Shown here: positions 11,301 to 17,576 of the stretch, one piece after another
Position numbering within the stretch: the first letter of the stretch is position 1
Layout: each line of letters begins with the position of its first letter
NCBI GenBank assembly: GCA_002005505.1
Contig: KV908352.1
Coordinates: 610,540-648,089 of the forward strand
DNA from: Botryococcus braunii
Taxonomy: Eukaryota > Chlorophyta > Trebouxiophyceae
Direction: 5' to 3'
DNA: 37,550 nucleotides
Notes under the pieces: model-generated
Database searches by the model: none
What the model saw: only the letters and a program-made list of their open reading frames with translations
Told to the model about the DNA's origin: nothing
Position numbers and translations under genes: made by a program

Positions 11301-12121
11301 AGAGCTGTGAGCGAGAGGGGAGGACTGAAGGTGACACAGAGTCACAGGGACCAGGGGAAGCGCAGGAATTGGGGCAGGACACCGAGAGACCTGCTTTACT
11401 TGTAAGAGATGAGAGGGGGGCAGTCTCTGATCAGACTGCAGATGGTCCAAGTGAGCTGAGATGTATGGGTGGGACCTGCTCAGTGCCTGAGAGTAATGTT
11501 AGCGATGAGAACTCTATCAGTGATGCCCAAGGACAATGTGGTGCCAGCCACGCAAGCATGGGCCATGCATGGGAGTGTGCTGCTGGGCCTGCGCCCCAGC
11601 GCTCATGTCTAGTGGGCAGCAGACAGAGAGAGAGAGAGACATGGACACAGCAGCAAAATAGACCAAGTGCTCATGCAATGCAGAGTGGTCCACGTGTCTG
11701 TGAGAGTCCTGACGGGACTGCAAACCGTCAGCCATGTGAGAGTGTGTCTGAGGAGGTGAATCGGAAGCCAAGACAGTGTGAGAACTCCCCCAATTACAAG
11801 AGCTTTCCGAGAGGTACCTGTGTTTGGGAGGATGATGTGAGAGAGGATGGCAGCAAGCTTGAGAGGGCAAGCTGTGAGTCTAAGAGAGAGAAAGAGCAGA
11901 GGGAGAGATCTGGATCTTTACCAACAGTTCCCACGTGCTGTGCGGCGACATTCAGCGAAAGAGTAGTGGAGAGAGTGAGAGTAAGAGTAAGCAAGAGCAG
12001 GGGAAGCATACTGGGGTGCGTTTTGGGAAGATCAGTGTGCCCTCAAGTCTCAAGGAGGCACAGCAGTCCCCACAGTGGGAGTACTGGAAGGCTGCAATGC
12101 AGGAGGAGCAAAACTCCTTAG
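8363..12121 (+). CDS. Element B Gag-protease-integrase polyprotein
   Basis: 1252 codons from ATG 8363. Order: copia Gag capsid (residues about 50-220), zinc knuckle CNYCHRKGHFWRDC near residue 272 (CX2CX4HX4C), aspartic protease with WLVDSGASVHLVNN near 372, GAG-pre-integrase/HHCC region (LWHSRLGHPG, then CENC and CEAC), and integrase core. The integrase acidic triad is visible in HIDTVGP, RSDRGTEFLN and NGVAERANRTL. The last part is a long linker rich in Ser, Glu and Arg that includes GA-dinucleotide tracts. The RT lies in another frame, which overlaps the last 200 nt or so. So RT-RNase H needs frameshifting or other recoding, or the copy is mutated here. Confidence 0.9.
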   Translation: MAKKRSKSREPSEEEPTTEEASTSSPTRQPCTPSTSKGEGDVLPKVIATQVKVHIKLDRHGTNFVVWDNAFTAANSAKGSFPAIQSAMPGTIHNAAAMLLLYESVPEEWLGEVSSKPSAYDAYLFICKKFVGGYNTQANADWLKEMSKGMRRGETISQYVSRMINLKSCLKRNGHDLLDGHVASQIVQGLPAAANPPGLLPTAVAYPLDELAALISTTAEASGYNDDGEQPAMVMQAMPAQRETAPAPSTGGANPSKQPADTESRGEVRGTCNYCHRKGHFWRDCRKRQRDAETQRNVVAAVQQLAAMWPQGQFPGAPQPPPSVQHAFPGTGAFPLLHPPPGPPSPPSGGMPYVVSYNVLDGSKHQQSKQSWLVDSGASVHLVNNLSLLHAPTVHDHPIPLLLATSDATGGIVATGSVCLLSSQRIPVWLHHVQCVPSATTNILSVSAALRDGIRFSTDRLGAFTAVSGPSGWQMPVKPENGLYYIHNCLPVAPVKVPYSVTAALKKKCSKGQSHDCAKRFLWHSRLGHPGDPWMKRLSSEQLVTGLDTSMSPCENCPKYCEACIEGKHARPPFGESSRPAEKPLDRIHIDTVGPISPAAITGERFWVTVTDEASGWKAVLPVKSKDVIAAVVRDLILYWQTEKETTVKCIRSDRGTEFLNAKFKEFCASQGTKLETSAPYTPQQNGVAERANRTLKERTRTLLNFAAASPVMWKEALETACTLLNMGPSTGRPLSPCEMFMGYKPDVSLLRTWGCLAFVHVPDQQRGTFAPKAVAGMFTGYSPVSKAYRIYMGGGIWRESRDVQFVEHIRGATRVGMAVLPDQPQQFSYPEDLSGQLHRSNPVVPLSQRSMQNQTVSSPCSSSRPDSAFPVPSDQAATEPDSQGKPSQEGGILIVSPEASTGEQQPDLDQSGALDAIQRLARGSADSGQHHQTLERIQQSLRNPHPATTTLPPDGLSRAQRYEQRTAARDILLAQDKGESCEREGRTEGDTESQGPGEAQELGQDTERPALLVRDERGAVSDQTADGPSELRCMGGTCSVPESNVSDENSISDAQGQCGASHASMGHAWECAAGPAPQRSCLVGSRQRERETWTQQQNRPSAHAMQSGPRVCESPDGTANRQPCESVSEEVNRKPRQCENSPNYKSFPRGTCVWEDDVREDGSKLERASCESKREKEQRERSGSLPTVPTCCAATFSERVVERVRVRVSKSRGSILGCVLGRSVCPQVSRRHSSPHSGSTGRLQCRRSKTP

Positions 12122-13614
12122 ATGCCCATGAGGTGATGGAGTTTGTTCCTAGACCTCGTGGGCACAAAGTTATCCCAGTTCACTGGATTTTTTCAGTGAA
12201 AATGGATGCACACGGCAATGTGCTTAGATTCAAGGCCAGGCTGGTGGCTCAAGGGTGTAGGCAAATTCCAGGAGTGGATGTGATGGAGGTATTTGCTCCC
12301 ACCAGCAGTTATGGGTCTAGAAGAGCTTTACTGTCAGTGGCTGCACAGGAGGGTCTTGAAATTCACCAGGTGGATGTCACGACTGCTTTCTTAAATGGTG
12401 AATTAGAGGAGGAGGTCTATGTCACACAACCTCCTGGGTTTGAGAATGGGGATGGGAACACTGTGTGTCGCTTGAAGAAGGCATTGTATGGCCTGAAGCA
12501 AGCTCCAAGGGCATGGCATAAGACCCTTAATGAGAAGCTACATACCATGGGGTATGAGGTGTGCAAGAGTGATGCTGGGGTCTATGTGAAATGTTCTGTG
12601 GATGGAGGGAAATCCTTTGTGCTGATTTATGTTGATGATCTATTGATAGTTTCAAAGGGCATGAGTGAGATTGAGAGGGTGAAAGGGTTGCTGAAGCAGG
12701 AGTTCACCATCCATGATCTTGGAGAGGTGAAAGATTTCTTGGGCTGTCAAGTAATGAGAGATAGAGAGAAAGGGTTGATTTCTTTGAGTTGCATCCCAAA
12801 GATTGATGCCCTAGTTGAGAAATTTGGGCTGGATCTGGAGTCTGTGGGGCCTGACACCCCTATGACTAAGGATTTTGTGGCCACACAGCGACCTATGTCT
12901 AAGGACAACAGTGCCAGCATTGGAGCTGGGAGTCCCTTACCTCCAGGTCACAGATATTGTGAACTGGTTGGGTCACTGTTGTACATTGCCAACACCACAA
13001 GGCCTGATGTTTCCCAGGCTGTGGGAGTGCTTTCCAGGTATAGGATTACTCCCACCACTGCTCATTGGAATGAAGCCATCAGAGTGTTGAAATATCTGAT
13101 GGCTACCAGGGATCTTGTGTTAGTACTTGGAGGGAAGGACACAGAGCTGGAGGGCTTTGTGGATGCAGATTATGGTGGTGATCAGGATCACAGGTTCTCC
13201 ACTACTGGTTACGTAATTCGTGTGTTTGGAGGAGCAGTAGTTTGGGGAAGCAAAAAGCAGTCTGCAGTGGCCACATCCACTGTAGAGGCTGAGTTTATGG
13301 CGGCAAGTGCAGCTGTCAAAGAGGCAAATTGGATGAAGGGATTCCTGGAAGAAATTGGGATTTCTCCGTGGATTGTGAAGATCCACTGTGATAATCAGGG
13401 ATGTATCAATCATCTCAGAAATCCAGTGTTCTCTAAGCATACCAAGCACATCGCGATCAGCTTCCATTTTGCACGGGAAGCTATTGCATTGGGTCAGGTG
13501 GATGTAAAATACGTTCCTTCTGCAAGGAATGTAGCAGATATATTCACAAAGCCTTTGACAAGGCAGGTGTTTCAGGGACATCGTGATGCTCTGGGGTTGG
13601 CCAAGTTTTTGTGA
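11884..13614 (+). CDS. Element B reverse transcriptase-RNase H
   Basis: The frame is open from 11884 (after TAA 11881-11883) to TGA 13612-13614. Recognisable copia RT starts near 12020 (FGKISVPSSLKEAQQSPQW). It contains FKARLVAQGCRQIPGVDV, the DVTTAFLNGELEEEVYV block and the catalytic YVDDLL at about 12629-12646. RNase H follows with acidic residues in VDADYGGD, EAEFMAAS, CDNQGC and NVADIFTK. It ends a few bases before the polypurine tract. No ATG is well placed for independent start. The frame differs from that of integrase. Confidence 0.9.
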   Translation, partial: ERERAEGEIWIFTNSSHVLCGDIQRKSSGESESKSKQEQGKHTGVRFGKISVPSSLKEAQQSPQWEYWKAAMQEEQNSLDAHEVMEFVPRPRGHKVIPVHWIFSVKMDAHGNVLRFKARLVAQGCRQIPGVDVMEVFAPTSSYGSRRALLSVAAQEGLEIHQVDVTTAFLNGELEEEVYVTQPPGFENGDGNTVCRLKKALYGLKQAPRAWHKTLNEKLHTMGYEVCKSDAGVYVKCSVDGGKSFVLIYVDDLLIVSKGMSEIERVKGLLKQEFTIHDLGEVKDFLGCQVMRDREKGLISLSCIPKIDALVEKFGLDLESVGPDTPMTKDFVATQRPMSKDNSASIGAGSPLPPGHRYCELVGSLLYIANTTRPDVSQAVGVLSRYRITPTTAHWNEAIRVLKYLMATRDLVLVLGGKDTELEGFVDADYGGDQDHRFSTTGYVIRVFGGAVVWGSKKQSAVATSTVEAEFMAASAAVKEANWMKGFLEEIGISPWIVKIHCDNQGCINHLRNPVFSKHTKHIAISFHFAREAIALGQVDVKYVPSARNVADIFTKPLTRQVFQGHRDALGLAKFL

Positions 13615-13616
13615 GG

Positions 13617-13632
13617 AAAAGGCAAGGGGAAG
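13617..13632 (+). promoter_or_regulatory. Polypurine tract of element B
   Basis: AAAAGGCAAGGGGAAG lies immediately before the 3' LTR. The same tract precedes the 3' LTRs of A (23901-23915) and C (22811-22825). D carries a related one on the minus strand (29728-29744). Confidence 0.85.
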
Positions 13633-14362
13633 TGTTATAATAGTGACAGAACATTTTGGTGCCTTTCCCTCAGAAGAGTAATAGTGGCCAGATCATCGTC
13701 AATTACCAGAGAGAGAGCAGTTAGTAGAATGAGTAATCAGTGGCAGAACCCAGGAGTTCTGCCAGAACCAATCTAGACCAATTGCACGTTAATAAGAAAG
13801 GATTAGATAATCGGACACGGTTTGCTCGAAAGGCTATATGCTCCTGGCTCGAAGGATTGAGGCACTTGATTGGGACATCACAAGCACTTCGGGTGTTTGC
13901 TACTTTACTGTTGCCAGTCAAGTCTCTTCACTCACAGACGACACTGCTTGTTTCTCTACGCACAACAAGAGTGTCGCCGGGCTTAACACCCTCGTGCCGG
14001 GACATGCAGGTAAACTGCTGTCAAGACATCATATGAACATGAACAATGGGTTAGGAAGGGTCTAGATAAGGTACAATAGAAAGGTGTAATTGCTTAGCTC
14101 ATCGGACATTGGTAATGCAGACTATCAGTAACGTTGTTGATAGGATAGTTCGAGTTGCCGAGTGACGAGAGAGAGCAATAAACATTGTAAGACTTGATTG
14201 GGACATCACAAGCACTTCGGGTGTTTGCTACTTTACTGTTGCCAGTCAAGTCTCTTCACTCACAGACGACACTGCTTGTTTCTCTACGCACAACAAGAGT
14301 GTCGCCGGGCTTAACACCCTCGTGCCGGGACATGCAGGGAACATTACGCCCAGAATTGTACA
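13633..14362 (+). repeat. Element B 3' LTR (long form)
   Basis: 730 bp copy of the 5' LTR with one visible difference. Repeat 1 13864-14009, repeat 2 14192-14337. It ends TTGTACA and is followed by the duplication GTAAC. Confidence 0.95.
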
Positions 14363-14461
14363 GTAACGGTCGCAGTCGTGTGGCTGCGATCGTAGGCGTT
14401 AAGCACATGCATACTGATGTTTCTGCTGATAATGAAACATTACATGTGTCTTGTGTTGCAG

Positions 14462-14540
14462 GAGCTGCATTGCTTGTATGTTACTGTTGTGCGAACAGTA
14501 AGGCTATTTGTGTGTGACGAGTTGCACACTGGTTATAGCG
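14462..14540 (+). other. E leader exon 2 (unspliced copy)
   Basis: Preceded by GTGTTGCAG and followed by GTGAGTACAG. The spliced copy is 15006-15078, which lacks 6 nt (TAAGGC near 14499). This is the one length difference between the two leader copies. Confidence 0.85.
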
Positions 14541-14626
14541 GTGAGTACAGATACGTATAACAAGCTTGCTCCTGCTGGTTAAATAACTGTTTTGTTTTGA
14601 TCTCTGATGATCCACATATTGTGCAG
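14541..14626 (+). other. E leader intron (86 bp)
   Basis: Begins GTGAGTAC and ends ATTGTGCAG. It is absent from the second leader copy, where exon 2 and exon 3 join exactly at 15078/15079. Confidence 0.9.
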
Positions 14627-14698
14627 ATTGGTTGGGAGTAGCCATTAAACTCCTGGGACTGCTGAAGGGCCAAGGGTGTCCTGATCGGAGAGCAGTCG
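14627..14698 (+). other. E leader exon 3 (unspliced copy)
   Basis: 72 bp, copied at 15079-15150 with one visible substitution (GAAGGG versus GAAAGG). Confidence 0.85.
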
Positions 14699-14802
14699 GT
14701 ACGTACACATATGTGGATAGGATGCGTGTGTGTTTTATATGGTTTAGATATATTTTATGGACACTGATGAACCCACAAGTAAATCATAACGCTCGGGTGC
14801 AG
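14699..14802 (+). other. E leader intron (104 bp)
   Basis: Begins GTACGTAC and ends CTCGGGTGCAG. It is precisely missing at 15150/15151 in the second leader copy. Confidence 0.9.
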
Positions 14803-14869
14803 GCAGATATAGACGGCAGTGCGAGCACTGGTCTATATAGACATTGAGAGTACTTGGTGGTGTTCACAG
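14803..14869 (+). other. E leader exon 4 (unspliced copy)
   Basis: 67 bp ending GTTCACAG and followed by a donor-like GTAAATATACG. The copy at 15151-15217 is followed instead by GAAGTGATTC, the U5-like sequence. A spacer of only 26 bp, ending TGTAAC, separates exon 4 from the second leader copy. Confidence 0.85.
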
Positions 14870-14895
14870 GTAAATATACGTAAACCATTTGTAAC

Positions 14896-15217
14896 CAGTC
14901 GATGGGGTGTGGAATGCATCTGGGCTTCGAGCTCCAAGCTGAATAGTGTTTGCTCTGTATTGAAGGACTGCTTGATATACTGCTGTCACATTCATTTCAA
15001 TACAGGAGCTGCATTGCTTGTATGTTACTGTTGTGCGAACAGTATTTGTGTGTGACGAGTTGCACACTGGTTATAGCGATTGGTTGGGAGTAGCCATTAA
15101 ACTCCTGGGACTGCTGAAAGGCCAAGGGTGTCCTGATCGGAGAGCAGTCGGCAGATATAGACGGCAGTGCGAGCACTGGTCTATATAGACATTGAGAGTA
15201 CTTGGTGGTGTTCACAG
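14896..15217 (+). repeat. Spliced (intronless) copy of the E leader
   Basis: Exons 1, 2, 3 and 4 follow each other without any of the three introns present in the upstream copy. Each join sits exactly at a GT-AG boundary. This can only come from a spliced RNA that was reverse transcribed. It starts 1 nt after TGTAA (14890-14894) and ends CAG just before the U5-like segment. It therefore occupies the place of repeat 2 in the LTRs of A, B, C, D and G. Confidence 0.9.
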
Positions 15218-15284
15218 GAAGTGATTCTCTGACGGCATACGTACTGCTTACAGTTACGGCATCCTCCAACTAATACACAACAAA

Positions 15285-15298
15285 GGTGCTGGGCCCAC
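15285..15298 (+). promoter_or_regulatory. Degenerate PBS of element E
   Basis: GGTGCTGGGCCCAC differs from the PBS of A, B, C and G at two positions, both in the part that pairs with the anticodon loop. Its position after the leader and before ORF1 is the expected one. Confidence 0.55.
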
Positions 15299-15329
15299 AA
15301 CTTGCTGCATGCCAGAGTAGGGAGTCATT

Positions 15330-16289
15330 GTGATCGAAGATACACTGGAACCTGAAGAGCAACGGACGCCGAGACATTTCCCAACAACGAGAGGAAGAGG
15401 ACTGCGACCTGCATTACGTCAACAGCATCCAAGAAGACCAGAACACTCAGAGTATCCCATTCCTTTTGTCAGGACTCACTTTGAAGTTCCTGACTATTTT
15501 GGAGACCCGGGTCTGTATATTCATATTGAGAGGCCTGGTGTTCCAAAGGGTCAATTTCAAAGGCCAATTGTGCATCACCAAGACATTGTGCTGAACAATC
15601 TTCCTGATCCTGTTGAACGAGCAAACTACATATTTGTTAAGACTTGTGAAAGTGAAGAAGGGTCCGTTCTGTGTGGAGGAATTATATCAACGGCATTCTT
15701 GGCTGGTCTGACACAGCCACGAGAGGAGCCCATTTTGGTCAAGTGGGAGGAATTGATTGTGTTCAGTGATCCCCTTGCTGATAGCCTGGTGCATGAGGTA
15801 GCAGAGCTATACGGGAAGAGCCTTCCAAAAGAAGACTGGGAGGTGCACTATTTTCTGAAAGTGTGGAACCGTTTGCAGGAGTTATTTAAGCTAACTGCAG
15901 ACGGGCCACGGGAAGGTTTTCCTTCGTTCTTTCTCGACAGAGCTATTGTTGAGGGAAGAGAGGGAACAGGACAGGTACTCAGGTGGTACAGAGAATACCA
16001 CGTGTATATCGAGCTGGTACAGTTCCAGTTCCGTTTACACCAGGGGCAGAGTAAGGCAGTATTTGACCGACTGCCATCATGGAGGGAGGTGGAGGAGCTG
16101 GGACTCAATCCGTTGCGGCTCCATCCGGATTACTTCCAGACCTACGAGGGGATCTCACGGGGGGGGCTGGAACCAGTGATGGGGTTACAGCGACTGACAT
16201 GGGAAGAGATTCAGGAGTTGGAACAGCAGTGGCTAGGGGATCTGAACCGGCCAGTACATCTGGCCGGGAAGATCCGACTAGTCCAGTGA
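15330..16289 (+). CDS. Element E ORF1, unknown protein
   Basis: An open frame of about 320 codons from roughly 15321 to the TGA at 16287-16289. There is no ATG near the start: the frame opens after TAG 15318-15320 and the first in-frame start-like codon is GTG 15330. Either an upstream start joins by splicing or the start has been lost. The protein is soluble-looking and charged, with Trp/Glu-rich helices in the C-terminal half (VKWEELIVF, WEVHYFLKVWNRLQELFKL). I do not recognise a domain. It occupies the same place as ORF1 of B, between PBS and gag, but I see no clear sequence match. Its 3' end overlaps the gag frame. Confidence 0.6.
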   Translation: MIEDTLEPEEQRTPRHFPTTRGRGLRPALRQQHPRRPEHSEYPIPFVRTHFEVPDYFGDPGLYIHIERPGVPKGQFQRPIVHHQDIVLNNLPDPVERANYIFVKTCESEEGSVLCGGIISTAFLAGLTQPREEPILVKWEELIVFSDPLADSLVHEVAELYGKSLPKEDWEVHYFLKVWNRLQELFKLTADGPREGFPSFFLDRAIVEGREGTGQVLRWYREYHVYIELVQFQFRLHQGQSKAVFDRLPSWREVEELGLNPLRLHPDYFQTYEGISRGGLEPVMGLQRLTWEEIQELEQQWLGDLNRPVHLAGKIRLVQ

Positions 16290-16779
16290 ACTCCAGTCTG
16301 CAGGTCACCACCTCCTTAGATAGACTGGGTTTTTCGTTGGACATCTGGAAACAAAATGTGTTCCATTGTGCCGTGAGCAGGAATGTGCTGGAATGCCTAA
16401 AAACGTCCATGCCGGGGACTAAAGGGGATGCAGTGGCACTGCATTTGTTGCTGCAAAAGGTTCCAGAAGTGTGGGCTCAGAAGGTGGCATTCGCTGAATC
16501 TGCAGCAGTGGCATTTAATTGGATTATGAGCCAGTTCCAAGGGGGAGCAAACTTGGAAATCAATGACCAATGGCTGGAGCTGTTGGACAGTGAAATGATG
16601 GGGAGTGAGGGCACGTTGGAAGAATATGTGGCGAGGAAAGAGTTGCTGGCAAAAAGACTGAACGATAACAACATGCCAGTAACGCAAACAAAACTCAAGA
16701 AGTCAATCCTGAAGTGCCTTCCGTGGCAGTTTGATGCTCATAAACCAAGTTTATCTTCTTCCACTGCTACATGCAATAT
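16079..16779 (+). pseudogene. Element E gag, 5' part cut by element C
   Basis: Frame from ATG 16079, overlapping the end of ORF1 by about 210 nt in another frame. From about residue 75 it follows the copia Gag fold seen in B and C: LLLQKVPEVWAQKV aligns with the FILQSVPSMWHDEV region of C, and FQGGANLEINDQWLELLDS with CTGGKDREINEKWIKGLKQ. The frame runs into the LTR of C at 16780, so the capsid domain is incomplete, and no zinc knuckle, protease or polymerase follows. Confidence 0.75.
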
Positions 16780-17149
16780 TGTTGAGTTGTGAACATACAT
16801 TATAGAATGCCTTGTGCTTTAGGTGATCTTCAAATGTACATTATTAGGATACGGGTCCACTATCCACATAAGGTACCTCAAGACACGTTCGGATGAGGTC
16901 TATTTCGAACATAAGGTACAATCTGATTTAGATTACGCGTTAGCGTGAAAGGACTATTAAAGCTGCGATCATCGCATAGTCGAGCAACTGGTTTGGAAAG
17001 ATACTGGGCACATAAGGTTGCCAGTCTTGTTCATGCAGTTGCATGTGTCTAAAAGAGCAGACAGTCGTCAAGGACTGTAGCTGGAGAGGCACGAACTTAC
17101 GACCTGTCTGCTTGCTTACAGGATACGCCACTGCCCATAACCTTTTACA
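16780..17149 (+). repeat. Element C 5' LTR (short form)
   Basis: Starts TGTTGAGTTG and ends TTTTACA. It has a single leader repeat (16986-17121) joined directly to the U5 GATACGCC. Spacer and second repeat are absent, and with them the TGTAA motif. TATTAA at 16955 lies 31 bp before the repeat. U5 contains GCCCATAACC, which is complementary to the PBS and could pair with it. Confidence 0.9.
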
Positions 17150-17163
17150 GGTTATGGGCCCAC
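17150..17163 (+). promoter_or_regulatory. Primer-binding site, half initiator tRNA-Met type (C)
   Basis: GGTTATGGGCCCAC directly after the LTR. With 17132-17142 of U5 it can form a 10 bp stem with a 7 nt loop. Confidence 0.85.
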
Positions 17164-17198
17164 GCCCTTCCAGCTGAGCCAAGGGCAGACAGGAGTGC

Positions 17199-17354
17199 AT
17201 GGCATCATCGGATGCATCTGTACTGGGTTTTCCACGGACTCGCCTGACGGCAAGAAGAAGTAAAAAAGGAACAACTGGATATTCACTCAGAAGGCCTACG
17301 GACAGAGTCTTCAATATCTTGGGAAGTTTTTTTTTTTTTTTTTTTTTTCCGTGA
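17199..17354 (+). pseudogene. Element C ORF1 remnant (51 codons)
   Basis: ATG 17199, TGA 17352-17354. The N-terminal part (PRTRLTARRSKKGTTGYS, then LRRP) resembles the basic start of ORF1 in A (MARTRKTGRMSTGYTGP, then LRRP). A run of 22 T (17327-17348) encodes seven Phe, and a stop follows at once. Element G has a matching start (DASVLGFPRTRLTARR) that also stops early. This looks like a decayed ORF1. Confidence 0.55.
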
Positions 17355-17576
17355 AGTGACCTGAGATTATCACCCGTCGTCGTTGTCGTGAGACCGTCAG
17401 TAGGTCCGGGTGGTCAAGCAATTGAATTGCTGAAGAATATTTTGCATATCTTGCATATTAAGGGTACATGCTAGACCTCGAAAGGGTGGAATACTTGAAA
17501 GTGCTGTGGTGCACGCCGGAAGGGTATACTTAAACCAGCTGTGTCAGGCTGAGCGCTGTGAGAGCAAGTGAAGTGT
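17355..17576 (+). other. Element C leader between ORF1 remnant and gag
   Basis: About 220 bp without a convincing ORF. It corresponds to the decayed rest of ORF1 or an untranslated leader. Confidence 0.5.

Larger units (their letters stand above)
7039..14362 (+). mobile_element. Copia-type LTR retrotransposon B, complete
   Basis: 7.3 kb element with two 730 bp LTRs that differ at one visible position (C at 7490 versus A in the other) and a perfect 5 bp duplication GTAAC (7034-7038 and 14363-14367). It carries ORF1, a gag-protease-integrase ORF and an RT-RNase H ORF in another frame. It is inserted in the first leader intron of element E. It is the youngest insertion seen and the best intact copy in the window. 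Confidence 0.95.
6900..16779 (+). mobile_element. Copia-type element E, partial, with an intron-bearing LTR leader
   Basis: E consists of a leader with exons and introns (6900-14895, interrupted by B), a spliced copy of the same leader (14896-15217), a U5-like stretch, a degenerate PBS (15285-15298), ORF1 (15330-16289) and the start of gag, cut by element C at 16780. Its 3' part, with protease, integrase, RT and the 3' LTR, is absent, probably removed with A's middle. The left LTR boundary lies somewhere in 6035-6899. The assignment to copia rests on gag similarity to C and on the PBS-like string. Confidence 0.7.

Noticed and set aside
16986..17121. Short LTR of C taken as proof of splicing
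   Set aside because: Recombination between identical repeats 1 and 2 would give the same sequence, and C is a chimera of two copies. Only element E separates splicing from recombination.
17149..17163. PBS for the 3' end of a full-length tRNA
   Set aside because: No TGG start as expected for pairing with a CCA end. The match to the initiator Met anticodon arm is better and is shared by five elements.
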